Shown here: positions 25,587 through 34,927 of the stretch, in pieces
How positions within the stretch are numbered: position 1 is the first letter of the stretch
How the letters are laid out: the number at the start of each line of letters is the position of its first letter
Source: Kordia sp. SMS9
GTDB lineage: Bacteria; Bacteroidota; Bacteroidia; Flavobacteriales; Flavobacteriaceae
Length of the DNA: 64,000 bases
Direction of reading: 5' to 3'
Assembly (NCBI RefSeq): GCF_003352465.1
Contig: NZ_CP031153.1
Location: 2,284,465-2,348,464 of the forward strand
Notes under the pieces: model-generated
Seen by the model: only the letters and a program-made list of their open reading frames with translations
What the model was told of the DNA's origin: nothing
The model's database searches: none
Position numbers and translations under genes: made by a program

Positions 25587-25621
25587 CATATTTTTAGATT
25601 AAAAACAATTAAAACGAAAAA

Positions 25622-25712
25622 AGAGGCTGTCTAAAGAACCGAAATTTTGTCAAATTGAATTTGATTCAGATTGACGCTTTCAAAAGCTTTCCAGACCGTC
25701 TCTTTTTTTCTG
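25622..25712 (+). terminator. intrinsic terminator built around a dispersed intergenic repeat
   Basis: Outer stem AGAGGC-GTCT pairs imperfectly with AGAC-GTCTCT, followed by seven T. The interior (TTTTGTCAA, GAA-TTGATTC, GACG, TTTCAAAA) matches that of the element at 37419-37550, so the hairpin interior is a repeated sequence. Confidence 0.6.
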
Positions 25713-25726
25713 TCTTACGGAATATA

Positions 25727-26371
25727 TTAATTCAATAACTTATTCCCTTTAACTTGATCTCCAAATTTGGATTGGAATATTTTAGCATCGTTTTGCAACA
25801 TCTTTAATAAACGTGCATCATCAATTGGAGTACTTAATTCTCTTCCTTTGTAAGAAGTATAATTTTTTCCATTCAAATGATAAATGTTCACATTCAAGTT
25901 AGGAACATACACAATTTTTAAATTACGATATTCTTCACGCTTCATGCTATTTGGTAATTGGTTTAAGGCTTTGTGATACTGATGGTCAATAAGTTCAATA
26001 ACTTTAAATTTACCTTCTTTTTCTTGTTTTGCCACACCTATAGTAGTGATCAATTTGGTATCTTTAATGAGTGGAATTATTTTTTTAATTTCTGCATTTA
26101 ACAAATCCTCCATCTTTCTGGAATCGTTGTAGTTTAAAAGCTTTTCAAAATTCATTTCATAGTAGTTCAAAGGAGAAGCAATACGTGCGTTTTTTACATC
26201 GTTTGCATCAATTCCAAAATTAAACTGATCTCCTGTTTCTGTTAAGATTTGTACTAAATCAGCTTTCCCTTTTTCAGCAACTTCACGAATTTCTTTTGAT
26301 TGATTTTGACTGTTCATGCTCATCGTCACTAAAATTACGCACAAACTCATGTATATATTTAAATGTTTCAT
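25727..26371 (-). CDS. secreted protein of unknown function
   Basis: 214 residues with an N-terminal signal peptide (MKHLNIYMSLCVILVTMSMNSQ, cleavage near residue 22). The mature part is charged, with no Cys and no recognised motif; segments FNFGIDANDVKNARIASPLN and KYRNLKIVYVPNLNVNIYHL-like strands suggest an alpha/beta secreted domain. It starts 33 bases after the papain-like protease stop on the same strand, so the two form an operon and it may be a partner, inhibitor or chaperone of that protease; this is inference from position only. Confidence 0.7.
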   Translation of the reverse strand: MKHLNIYMSLCVILVTMSMNSQNQSKEIREVAEKGKADLVQILTETGDQFNFGIDANDVKNARIASPLNYYEMNFEKLLNYNDSRKMEDLLNAEIKKIIPLIKDTKLITTIGVAKQEKEGKFKVIELIDHQYHKALNQLPNSMKREEYRNLKIVYVPNLNVNIYHLNGKNYTSYKGRELSTPIDDARLLKMLQNDAKIFQSKFGDQVKGNKLLN

Positions 26372-26404
26372 AATTTACTATTTTAGTATATTAAATGTAA
26401 TCAA

Positions 26405-26998
26405 TTATTTTTTACTTGTTTTATACCAAGTTGTCCAATGAGTTCTTGGCCCAGATGGATCTAAATACTCAGCATACGTTATAACACGTTCAGAGCCTGT
26501 ACAAGGAGACCAAGGATCGTTTAGCACAACATAATCTGTGCCGCCAATACTGAAATATCCTTTTACAACTACCACATGTCCTACAACTCCTGGCGTACCA
26601 TACGCATATCCCAATACATCTTTGGAACAATAAATACTTTTTCTTAGCTGTGCCAATGAGAGTCCAGCATTAGATGTTGAAAAATTAACACCTGCAAAAT
26701 CTAGTTCTAGCCAACCTGGAGTTCTGCAATCGTTTGTTTTTGGACAACTCTGTCCTGCATTTTCAAAATCACAACAGTTTGTTTTACCAAAACGATGATT
26801 TGCTAAGTCGCATTGTGTTACAAATTGTCCTTCATTTTCAGCGATCATTTGCGTTACCGCTGCCCAACACCATTGACTGGTTTCTTGCGGGCGCAGTATA
26901 TTATTGACATTACCAATTACTGTACTTGGTGTACAACAACTTTGTATGATAATAGTCAAAAAGACTAATTTTAGAAATAATAAAAATTTTGTTTTCAT
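26405..26998 (-). CDS. papain-like cysteine protease lipoprotein (C39/C70-like)
   Basis: 197 residues. Signal peptide ends LTIIIQSCC, so Cys21 may be lipidated. The catalytic core is visible: QETSQWCWAAV with Cys44, GHVVVVKGY with His141, and NDPW with Asn160, the arrangement of papain-like proteases such as the C39_2 and C70 (AvrRpt2-type) groups. Many further Cys (for example TNCCDFENAGQSC) probably form disulphides, consistent with life outside the cytoplasm. It is first gene of a two-gene operon with the secreted protein downstream. Substrate unknown. Confidence 0.8.
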   Translation of the reverse strand: MKTKFLLFLKLVFLTIIIQSCCTPSTVIGNVNNILRPQETSQWCWAAVTQMIAENEGQFVTQCDLANHRFGKTNCCDFENAGQSCPKTNDCRTPGWLELDFAGVNFSTSNAGLSLAQLRKSIYCSKDVLGYAYGTPGVVGHVVVVKGYFSIGGTDYVVLNDPWSPCTGSERVITYAEYLDPSGPRTHWTTWYKTSKK

Positions 26999-27303
26999 GT
27001 TTTGTATATTTAATGGTTAGTAGTTGACTTTTGAGTAGTAAAACAAGTATAACTTTACACTTCTCTTTTACAGTATCATCAGTACGGTACAAAAATCTAT
27101 GTATTTACTAGAAGTTTCAAGGGTTAAAAAAAGGTATGTGAATAGGTTTTTTCCTATTTTATACATAGTGTTTTACTTCTAATATGCAGTCAACCAAAAA
27201 ATCAACCAATAATGATGAATTTGAAAAGGATCAACCAACCAACGAATCTCTACTTTGTAAAGGGTATTTTTTTTCTTAATTTTAAAAACACCAAACTAAG
27301 TCA
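26999..27303. other. non-coding stretch between divergent genes
   Basis: Just over 300 AT-rich bases between the cysteine protease and the symporter-kinase operon, holding both promoters. I see no clear operator; a CCAACC-type motif is repeated around 27190-27245 (AACCAAAAAATCAACCAATA and CAACCAACCAACG). Confidence 0.4.
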
Positions 27304-27498
27304 ATGAAAAAACGACACGAACAAAAACTGATTGTCCTTGCCATTGCGTTGTTTTTAATATTCAATGTGCCTTTTGTACTTACGTTCAGTGTAGATGGTG
27401 CTTTCTTGGGAATTCCGACATTTTACTTTTCTATCTTTTCGGTTTGGTTGCTCTCCATCATCATTTCGTACATTGTTTTAAAACGTTATTATGAATAA
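27304..27498 (+). CDS. small two-helix membrane protein paired with the sensor kinase
   Basis: 64 residues with two membrane helices (about 9-27 and 37-59) and a basic N-terminus (MKKRHEQK). It overlaps the start of the symporter-kinase gene by 8 bases, so the two are translationally coupled. Small DUF3311-like or DUF4212-like proteins play the role of accessory subunit for solute symporters; a similar role with the sensor's symporter domain is likely. Confidence 0.75.
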   Translation: MKKRHEQKLIVLAIALFLIFNVPFVLTFSVDGAFLGIPTFYFSIFSVWLLSIIISYIVLKRYYE

Positions 27499-30184
27499 TT
27501 ACACGCTCGTTTTTATCATCATAAGTTACCTCGCAGTGCTTTTTTATGTAGCGTTTTTGGCGGAAAAAAGGCGACAAAGCAAATGGGTGAACAATCCGTA
27601 TGTATATACTTTTTCACTCGCAGTGTACTGTTCAGCGTGGACGTATTACGGAAGTATTGGAATTGCTGCCAATTCAGGTATCAACTTTTTACCAATCTAC
27701 CTCGGGCCAGTCATTGCAGCCCCTTTGTGGATTATCGTGTTGCGGAAAATCATTCGGATTTCCAAACAACACAAAATATCTTCCATTGCCGATTTTATTT
27801 CTCTTCGCTATGGAAACAACCGATTTTTAGGCGCGTTAGTCACGATTGTTTGTTTATTGGGAACCTTGCCATACATTTCGTTACAACTAAAAGCGGTTTC
27901 GGAAACCTTTGAAATTATGGCAGATGAAACCAGTTATATTTCCACCTCTGTTTTTGACGATTCTACGTTTTATGTGGCGTTACTTTTGGCGATTTTTGCA
28001 ACCTTTTTCGGAACACAAAATACCGATGCGTCGGAAAAGCACAAAGGAATCATTGCCTCTGTAGCGTTTGAATCTATTATAAAACTAGTGTTCTTTTTGA
28101 TCATTGGCGTGTATATTACATTTTATTTGTTTGATGGAACCACAGATATCTACAACCAAATGTCTGCCAGCATGGAAAACTTTCAAGAATTGGTGACTCT
28201 GGGAAGTGTGGAAAATGGATTTGATTGGTTTTTTATGATTGCACTCGCATTCATCGCCATCTTTTTATTGCCACGACAATTTCAAGTTTCCGTCTTAGAA
28301 AATACACGTGAAAAACATTTAAAAAAAGCCATTTGGTTATTTCCATTGTACTTATTGCTCTTTAATTTCTTTGTCATTTTTATCGCTTGGGCGGGAAAAC
28401 TCACGTTTGGCAACACACAAAATGCCGAATATTACACCTTGTTACTTCCGTTGGAAAATGGCAACTCATTCTTAGCAACCTTGGTATTTTTAGGAGGATT
28501 TTCTGCTGTGATTTCTATGGTGATTGTTTCTACCTTAGCGTTATCGACCATGGTAAGTAACAACTTGATCATTCCGTATGGCTTCTTAGATAAATTCATC
28601 AAAAATCAAACAGAGCGAAACTCAAAATACATCAAAAATATTCGTAGAATTTCCATCTTTCTCATCATCATTGGCGCATATTTCTTTTATGTGTCGTTTT
28701 CCAAAGAACTCTCGTTGTATTCTATCGGACTCATTTCTTTTGTAATCATTGCACAATTAGCGCCTTCATTTTTCATCGGATTATTTTGGAATCGTGGCGC
28801 TTCAAAAGCAGCGATTATCGGAATCATTGTCGGAACACTAATTGCAATGTATACGCTCATATTACCATTCATACTACAAGCATATACAGGAACAGACGAT
28901 TTTATTCAGTATGGACTCAACGGAATTTCAATGTTAAAACCGTATGCGTTGTTCGGAATCGACTTTTTAAGTCCGCCAGCACATGCATTCTTTTGGAGTA
29001 TGAGTTGTAACATTCTCTGTTATTTGGTGTTTTCACTCGTCTCAAAAGGAAATTACCGCGAACGAAATTATGCGGAAATGTTTGTAGACAGTCGCAACTT
29101 CACCACCTTGCAAGACAGTGCATTGGTTTGGAAAGGAGAAGCCTATGTGGCAGATATCAAAAATGTATTGGTGCGTTTCTTGGGAGAACAACGCGCAACA
29201 CGTGCCTTAAAAATCTTCTTCACCAAATACAATCTATCACCCAATACACAATTAGCCGATGCACGATTGATCAACTTTTCAGAAAAACTTCTAACGGGAA
29301 GTATTGGTGGTGCTTCCGCGAAAATTCTCATTGCCAGTGTGGTGAAAGAAGAACAAATCAGTTTGGTAGAAGTGTTGAAAATATTAGAAGAATCGAAAGA
29401 AAATATCGTCAACAACAAAGTACTTCGCGAAAAATCTGAAGAACTCTCGCAACTTTCATCCAAACTTAAAAATGCAAATAAAGAACTCATCACCAAAGAC
29501 AAACAAAAAGATGAATTTTTAGACACAGTTGCGCATGAATTAAAAACACCAATTACAGGAATTCGTGCGGCAACAGAATTATTGATGGATGATGAAGATG
29601 ACATGCCGAAAGACCTGAAAAATCAATTTCTAAAAAACATTCTACAAGATTCTGATCGCTTGGCGCGATTGATCAATAATATTTTGGATTTTGAAAAACT
29701 AGAAACAGGTCGTTTACACTTGAACATGCAGACGAACGATCTTCAAAAAACCATTGCAAAAGCGGTCGGAAGCATTCAGCAAATCGCTTCCAAAAAAAAT
29801 ATAAAAATCAATAACAAAACGGCACATGCTATCACCATTATCTATGATGAAGATCGCATTCTGCAGGTATTGACCAATTTACTATCAAATGCAATCAAAT
29901 TCTGCCCAAAAGAAAACGGAAAAGTCACCATTGATTACAAGCTTGGAAATGGGGAAGTTGAGGTATTTGTAAAGGACAATGGAAAAGGAATTCCAACAGA
30001 AGATCACGACTATATTTTTGACAAATTTTATCAATCAAAACACCAAAACATCATCAAGCCACAAGGCAGTGGATTAGGGCTCGCCATTACAAAACAAATT
30101 GTGGAAAAACACGGCGGAAAAATATGGGCAAAAAAAGGGAGAAAAAATGGTGCAACACTTGTTTTTACGCTACCTTTTGACTAA
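27491..30184 (+). CDS. symporter-domain histidine kinase, CrbS-like
   Basis: 897 residues. Residues ~1-500 are an SSS-family transporter domain (YCSAWTYYGSIGIAANSG near the N-terminus, about 13 helices). After a soluble region comes a coiled coil (EKSEELSQLSSKLKNANK), a HisKA domain with phospho-accepting His682 (TVAHELKTPITG), and an HATPase domain with N box (LTNLLSNAIKFCP), DNGKGI and GSGLGLAITKQI. No PAS domain is obvious. CrbS proteins of this design activate acetyl-CoA synthetase genes in Vibrio and Pseudomonas. The genes for acs and prpE lie downstream on the same strand, so sensing of acetate or a related carboxylate is likely. Confidence 0.9.
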   Translation: MNNYTLVFIIISYLAVLFYVAFLAEKRRQSKWVNNPYVYTFSLAVYCSAWTYYGSIGIAANSGINFLPIYLGPVIAAPLWIIVLRKIIRISKQHKISSIADFISLRYGNNRFLGALVTIVCLLGTLPYISLQLKAVSETFEIMADETSYISTSVFDDSTFYVALLLAIFATFFGTQNTDASEKHKGIIASVAFESIIKLVFFLIIGVYITFYLFDGTTDIYNQMSASMENFQELVTLGSVENGFDWFFMIALAFIAIFLLPRQFQVSVLENTREKHLKKAIWLFPLYLLLFNFFVIFIAWAGKLTFGNTQNAEYYTLLLPLENGNSFLATLVFLGGFSAVISMVIVSTLALSTMVSNNLIIPYGFLDKFIKNQTERNSKYIKNIRRISIFLIIIGAYFFYVSFSKELSLYSIGLISFVIIAQLAPSFFIGLFWNRGASKAAIIGIIVGTLIAMYTLILPFILQAYTGTDDFIQYGLNGISMLKPYALFGIDFLSPPAHAFFWSMSCNILCYLVFSLVSKGNYRERNYAEMFVDSRNFTTLQDSALVWKGEAYVADIKNVLVRFLGEQRATRALKIFFTKYNLSPNTQLADARLINFSEKLLTGSIGGASAKILIASVVKEEQISLVEVLKILEESKENIVNNKVLREKSEELSQLSSKLKNANKELITKDKQKDEFLDTVAHELKTPITGIRAATELLMDDEDDMPKDLKNQFLKNILQDSDRLARLINNILDFEKLETGRLHLNMQTNDLQKTIAKAVGSIQQIASKKNIKINNKTAHAITIIYDEDRILQVLTNLLSNAIKFCPKENGKVTIDYKLGNGEVEVFVKDNGKGIPTEDHDYIFDKFYQSKHQNIIKPQGSGLGLAITKQIVEKHGGKIWAKKGRKNGATLVFTLPFD

Positions 30185-30205
30185 ATTGGTGTCAGTTTAA
30201 AAATA

Positions 30206-30568
30206 ATGAAGAAAATTTTAATTGTCGACGATGAACCTAACATCGTAATGTCGTTGGAATATGCTTTTAAAAAGCAACAATTTGAGGTGTTTATTGCACG
30301 TGATGGAAGTGAAGCCTTAGAGATTTTACAGCACCAAATTCCAGACGTTGTTTTGTTAGACATCATGATGACAAATGTAGACGGATATCAAACGTTGACA
30401 CAAATTAAGGAAAATGACAGTTTGCAACACACAAAAGTGGTGTTTTTAACTGCTAAAAATAAAGCTTCAGACGTTGAAAAAGGATTAAAACTTGGAGCAG
30501 ATAAATATTTAACAAAACCTTTTTCAGTAAAAAAAATAGTTTCAGAAATTCTGGAATTAGTCACTTAG
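30206..30568 (+). CDS. single-domain response regulator
   Basis: 120 residues, a complete receiver domain: acidic pocket DDE (8-10), phospho-acceptor Asp52 (VVLLDIMM), Thr82 (VVFLTAKN) and Lys104 (LTKPFS). There is no output domain, unlike CrbR (a LuxR-type regulator) in proteobacterial systems. It follows the CrbS-like kinase after 21 bases, so it is the presumed phosphate acceptor. The downstream effector must be another protein. Confidence 0.92.
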   Translation: MKKILIVDDEPNIVMSLEYAFKKQQFEVFIARDGSEALEILQHQIPDVVLLDIMMTNVDGYQTLTQIKENDSLQHTKVVFLTAKNKASDVEKGLKLGADKYLTKPFSVKKIVSEILELVT

Positions 30569-30642
30569 AAATAGTCTTCTAAGTCTTATTAAATGTTGGT
30601 TTTGTGTGCAAACAAACAATATTTAATTAAAGTTTTGAAGAC

Positions 30643-30867
30643 ATGAAATTACGTATCAATCCATTAGCGTCAGATATTATCATAACGATGTACGCTGTCG
30701 TAACACTTTTTCTTCGGTTTAAGTTTGAAAACGAAGCATCTGTTAGTACTATGAACTCTCTTGTAATGGGCATTTGTTTTGTCGTGATTATTTGGGCTTT
30801 GATAAAGCTTAAAGTATTGAATCCGAATTGGTTCGGGCTGTTCAATTCCAAAAAGTCAAAGTCATGA
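30643..30867 (+). CDS. small membrane protein coupled to the propionyl-CoA synthetase gene
   Basis: 74 residues with two membrane helices (about 10-24 and 42-58) and a basic tail (NSKKSKS). Its stop overlaps the next start (ATGA at 30864-30867), indicating translational coupling with the ligase. Family not recognised. Confidence 0.7.
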   Translation: MKLRINPLASDIIITMYAVVTLFLRFKFENEASVSTMNSLVMGICFVVIIWALIKLKVLNPNWFGLFNSKKSKS

Positions 30868-32759
30868 ACTATCAAGAATTCTATCAAAAAAGCATAGCTT
30901 ATCCCGAAGTTTTTTGGCGTGAACAAGCAAGTACTTTAGACTGGCATACACTGCCAAAAACAATCCTTTCCAAAGATCAAAACAACTATTATCAATGGTT
31001 TGAAGATGGCAAACTCAACTTGAGTTATTTGTGTATTGACAAGCATATTTTAGCTGGTTTTGGAACGCAAAATGCGATCATTTACGATTCGCCCGTCACA
31101 GAAAAAAAGCAATACATTAGCTTTAACGAATTGCATGCTGAAGTCGCCAAATTAGCAGGCGCTTTGCAGCAATTAGGACTTCAAAAAGGCGATACATGTA
31201 TCATCTACATGCCAATGATTCCACAAGCGATCTATGCCATGTTAGCGTGTGTCCGAATTGGCGTAATTCATTCGGTAGTTTTCGGCGGATTTGCACCACA
31301 CGAACTCGCCATTCGTATAGATGATTGCAAACCAAAAGCAATCATTACCGCTTCTAACGGAATTGAAATACAACGGATCATTCCTTACAAACCTTTTGTA
31401 GATGAAGCGATTGAAAAAGCACAACACAAACCAAAAAATGTGATCGTTTTTGATCGAAAATTAGGTGTAAAAATTCCACAAAAAGTCTATGATATTGACT
31501 ATGCTACTTTGGTTGAAAATGCGGAATCTGTAGAAGCAATTCCGCTAGAAGCCACACATCCATCGTACATTCTATACACTTCCGGAACCACGGGAACTCC
31601 AAAAGGAATCATTCGCGATACAGGCGGTTATGCAACAGCCTTAAAATTCTCCATGAAATATGTATATGGTGTGGATGAAGGCGACACGTATTGGGCGGCG
31701 AGTGACGTCGGTTGGGTTGTAGGACATAGTTACATTGTATACGGACCTTTATTAAATAGAAATACAACAATTTTATTTGAAGGAAAACCGATCAAAACGC
31801 CAGATGCTTCTACGTTTTGGCGTGTGATTAGTGAACACAATGTAAAAGTGATGTTTACGGCACCAACAGCTATTAGAGCCATCAAAAAAGAAGATCCTAA
31901 TGGAAATCTAGCAAAGCAATTTGATTTGTCTTGCTTAAAGTATCAATTTTTAGCAGGCGAACGTTGTGATGTTGCAACGCTGAATTGGACGAAAGAAAAA
32001 CTCAACGTTCCCGTAATTGATCATTGGTGGCAAACCGAAAGTGGCTGGCCCATGTTGGCAAATATGGCTGGCGTAGGATTGCAACCGATCAAAGCGGGTT
32101 CGGCAAGTTTTCCCGTGTGCGGATATGACATTCACATCGTAAATGAAGCAGGCGAGAAGGTTTCTGCTAACACAGAAGGCTATGTGGTAGCCAAATTACC
32201 ATTGCCACCAGGAACGTTACAGAATCTTTGGGGAAATACAGAACGATTCCGAAAAGGATATTTAGAACGTTTTCCAAACTATTATTTTTCGGGCGATGGC
32301 GGATACAAAGATGAAGATGGTTATGTGTTCATCACAGGTCGCGTAGACGATATTATCAACGTAGCAGGACATCGTTTGTCTACGGCTGAAATGGAAGAAG
32401 TGGTCGCATCTCACAAATCTGTTGCGGAATGCGCCGTTTTTGGTGTGCATTGCGACATAAAAGGTCAAAAACCATTGGGTTTGGTCGTTTTAAAATCTGG
32501 CGAAAGCCTTACAGAGACACACATTCAAAAAGAAATCGTTCAAGACGTACGTCAAGAAATTGGTGCAGTAGCATCGTTCAAAGATGTATTGGTCGTCAAT
32601 CGTTTGCCAAAAACACGCAGCGGAAAAATTCTACGGAAGTTACTGCGAAATATTGCTGACAAAAACGAATATAAAATTCCATCTACCATAGATGATACTA
32701 CTATAATCAACGAAATACAAGCCATTTACAAAAATCACCGTATTGGCATTCACAAATAA
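30864..32759 (+). CDS. prpE: propionate--CoA ligase (PrpE/ACSS3-like)
   Basis: 631 residues from ATG 30864; a longer reading starting 36 bases upstream is not needed. It is an ANL-superfamily acyl-CoA synthetase: YTSGTTGTPKGI (A3 phosphate loop), WQTESGWP (A5), YFSGDGGYKDEDGY and GRVDDIINVAGHR (A7/A8), and KTRSGKILRKLLR with the catalytic Lys near the C-terminus. The IIRDTGGY segment after the phosphate loop and ESGWP instead of ETGG are features of PrpE/ACSS3 rather than Acs. It activates propionate (probably also acetate) with ATP and CoA. It is followed 14 bases later by acs, and preceded by the sensor system. Confidence 0.85.
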   Translation: MNYQEFYQKSIAYPEVFWREQASTLDWHTLPKTILSKDQNNYYQWFEDGKLNLSYLCIDKHILAGFGTQNAIIYDSPVTEKKQYISFNELHAEVAKLAGALQQLGLQKGDTCIIYMPMIPQAIYAMLACVRIGVIHSVVFGGFAPHELAIRIDDCKPKAIITASNGIEIQRIIPYKPFVDEAIEKAQHKPKNVIVFDRKLGVKIPQKVYDIDYATLVENAESVEAIPLEATHPSYILYTSGTTGTPKGIIRDTGGYATALKFSMKYVYGVDEGDTYWAASDVGWVVGHSYIVYGPLLNRNTTILFEGKPIKTPDASTFWRVISEHNVKVMFTAPTAIRAIKKEDPNGNLAKQFDLSCLKYQFLAGERCDVATLNWTKEKLNVPVIDHWWQTESGWPMLANMAGVGLQPIKAGSASFPVCGYDIHIVNEAGEKVSANTEGYVVAKLPLPPGTLQNLWGNTERFRKGYLERFPNYYFSGDGGYKDEDGYVFITGRVDDIINVAGHRLSTAEMEEVVASHKSVAECAVFGVHCDIKGQKPLGLVVLKSGESLTETHIQKEIVQDVRQEIGAVASFKDVLVVNRLPKTRSGKILRKLLRNIADKNEYKIPSTIDDTTIINEIQAIYKNHRIGIHK

Positions 32760-32773
32760 AAAATGAAACAATC

Positions 32774-34681
32774 ATGAGTAATTATCACATAAAACACCTA
32801 GAAGAATATTACCAAGTTTATCGTAAATCTGTCCGAAATCCTGAAGTTTTTTGGGAAGAAATCGCCGAAGAACATTTCATGTGGCGTAAAAAGTGGGACA
32901 ATGTATTGAGTTGGGACTTTACCAAACCAGAAGTCAAATGGTTTGAAGGTGCGCAACTCAATATCACCGAAAACTGTATTGATCGTCATTTGCACATTCG
33001 TGGCGATAAAACCGCGATTATTTTTGAGCCAAACAGTCCCACAGAAGAAGCACAACACATTTCATACCGTCAGTTGCACGACAAAGTATGTCGTTTTGCA
33101 AATGTTTTAAAAGAAAAAGGCATTCAAAAAGGCGATCGTGTGTGTATTTATTTACCGATGATTCCTGAATTGGCAATTTCAGTACTCGCTTGTGCGCGAA
33201 TTGGAGCAATTCATTCTGTAGTTTTTGCAGGATTTTCATCCACAGCATTATCTACTAGAATCAACGACGCCACCTGTAAAATGGTTATTACGAGCGATGG
33301 TTCGTATCGTGGAGCCAAAACGATTGATTTAAAAGGAATTGTAGACGAAGCGTTGAAAGATTGTGCATGTGTAGAAAGTGTGTTGGTTGCGAAAAGAATC
33401 AACACGGAGATTCACATGGAAGAAGGACGTGATCATTGGCTGCAACCATTACTGGACGAAGCCTATCACGATTGTGTACCAGAAGTCATGGATGCGGAAG
33501 ATCCATTGTTTATTCTGTACACTTCAGGTTCTACAGGAAAACCAAAAGGAATGGTGCATTCTACCGCAGGATATATGGTGTACAGTGCGTATACGTTTAA
33601 AAATGTATTCCAATATCAGGAAAAAGATGTGTATTGGTGTACGGCAGATATCGGTTGGATTACAGGACATAGTTATATTGTGTACGGTCCGTTGTGTAAC
33701 GGCGCAACCACCGTGATGTTTGAAGGTGTGCCAAGTTATCCCGATTTTGGACGTTTTTGGGAAATTGTCGAAAAACACAAAGTGAATCAATTTTACACGG
33801 CGCCAACTGCCATTCGTGCATTGGCAAAAGAAGGAATAGATCATATTGAAAAGCATGATTTATCTTCGTTAAAAGTATTGGGAACCGTTGGCGAACCAAT
33901 CAACGAAGAAGCATGGCATTGGTACGATGATAATGTTGGGAAACGAAAAGCGCCAATTGTAGATACATGGTGGCAAACTGAAACAGGTGGCATTATGATT
34001 ACGCCAATTCCGTTTGCAACACCTACAAAACCAACGTATGCAACCTTGCCGTTTATCGGAATTCAACCTGCGTTGATGGACGAAAACGGAAAAGAAATCA
34101 AAGGAAATCAAGTAGATGGACGTTTGTGTATTAAATTTCCTTGGCCAAGCATGGCACGAACGATTTGGGGAAATCACCAGCGGTATAAAGACACGTATTT
34201 TTCAGCATACGAAAATAAATATTTTACGGGTGATGGTGCGTTGCGCGATGAAGTTGGTTATTACCGAATTACGGGTAGAGTAGACGATGTCATTATTGTT
34301 TCTGGTCATAACTTAGGAACCGCACCGATTGAAGATGCCATCAACGAACATCCTGCGGTGGCGGAATCTGCCATTGTAGGTTTTCCACACGATATCAAAG
34401 GAAATGCCTTGTACGGTTATGTAACGTTGAAAGAAACAGGCGAAGGAAGAAATCACGATAATTTACGCAAAGAGATCAATCAGATTATTACGGAGCAAAT
34501 TGGTCCGATTGCGAAGTTGGATAAAGTACAATTCACCAACGGATTGCCAAAAACACGTTCGGGGAAAATCATGCGTCGTATTTTAAGAAAAATTGCAGGA
34601 AAAGATACGAGCAATTTAGGAGATACAAGTACGTTGTTAAATCCAGAAGTTGTACAGGATATTATGGATAATGCGTTGTAG
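32774..34681 (+). CDS. acs: acetate--CoA ligase
   Basis: 635 residues, full length for Acs. Motifs: YTSGSTGKPKGM, WWQTETGGIMITP, YFTGDGALRDEVGYY, GRVDDVIIVSGHNLGTAP and KTRSGKIMRRILRKIAG with the catalytic (acetylatable) Lys. The N-terminal FWEEIAEEHFMWRKKWDNVL is typical of Acs. It makes acetyl-CoA from acetate, ATP and CoA through acetyl-AMP, in the cytoplasm. Last gene of the kinase, regulator, prpE, acs run; the 14-base gap to prpE implies co-transcription. Confidence 0.95.
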   Translation: MSNYHIKHLEEYYQVYRKSVRNPEVFWEEIAEEHFMWRKKWDNVLSWDFTKPEVKWFEGAQLNITENCIDRHLHIRGDKTAIIFEPNSPTEEAQHISYRQLHDKVCRFANVLKEKGIQKGDRVCIYLPMIPELAISVLACARIGAIHSVVFAGFSSTALSTRINDATCKMVITSDGSYRGAKTIDLKGIVDEALKDCACVESVLVAKRINTEIHMEEGRDHWLQPLLDEAYHDCVPEVMDAEDPLFILYTSGSTGKPKGMVHSTAGYMVYSAYTFKNVFQYQEKDVYWCTADIGWITGHSYIVYGPLCNGATTVMFEGVPSYPDFGRFWEIVEKHKVNQFYTAPTAIRALAKEGIDHIEKHDLSSLKVLGTVGEPINEEAWHWYDDNVGKRKAPIVDTWWQTETGGIMITPIPFATPTKPTYATLPFIGIQPALMDENGKEIKGNQVDGRLCIKFPWPSMARTIWGNHQRYKDTYFSAYENKYFTGDGALRDEVGYYRITGRVDDVIIVSGHNLGTAPIEDAINEHPAVAESAIVGFPHDIKGNALYGYVTLKETGEGRNHDNLRKEINQIITEQIGPIAKLDKVQFTNGLPKTRSGKIMRRILRKIAGKDTSNLGDTSTLLNPEVVQDIMDNAL

Positions 34682-34705
34682 GAAGTGTTTTTATGAAAAA
34701 AATAT

Positions 34706-34729
34706 GTGCAAAGTCGGGAGACTTTGCAC
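34706..34729. terminator. terminator shared by acs and the convergent repressor operon
   Basis: Perfect 10-bp stem GTGCAAAGTC-GGGA-GACTTTGCAC, 25 bases after the acs stop. On the minus strand it is followed by ATATTTTTTTC, so it terminates the minus-strand operon more convincingly. Confidence 0.7.
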
Positions 34730-34763
34730 TGCTGTTATTAACTTTACATTGTCAATTCAATAG

Positions 34764-34910
34764 TTAGTCATTTAGTAAAGACTTCGATTGTGCTAAAATG
34801 TCTTGTTGGCTATCTTGTGTGAATCCGCTATGTTCCGCTTTTTCTAGTTTTGCACGAATCAAGTCAATTTTTTTCTGCTGTTTTCGTATTCGTTTTGTCA
34901 AATCATCCAT
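34764..34910 (-). CDS. 48-residue charged protein, third gene of the repressor-nuclease operon
   Basis: Reads MDDLTKRIRKQQKKIDLIRA, then KLEKAEHSGFTQDS, ending SKSLLND. It starts 17 bases after the nuclease stop on the same strand. The KIxxIRxxLxxAExSGF pattern recalls the C-terminal half of ParD-type antitoxins, but the ribbon-helix-helix part is absent and no toxin gene adjoins it. It may be a small accessory protein. Function unknown. Confidence 0.55.
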   Translation of the reverse strand: MDDLTKRIRKQQKKIDLIRAKLEKAEHSGFTQDSQQDILAQSKSLLND

Positions 34911-34927
34911 AAATAAAAATTAAAAAA

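Noticed and set aside
33018..34177. Long minus-strand open frames opposite acs.
   Set aside because: Opposite-strand shadows of a strongly conserved gene; Cys/Trp/His-rich meaningless proteins.
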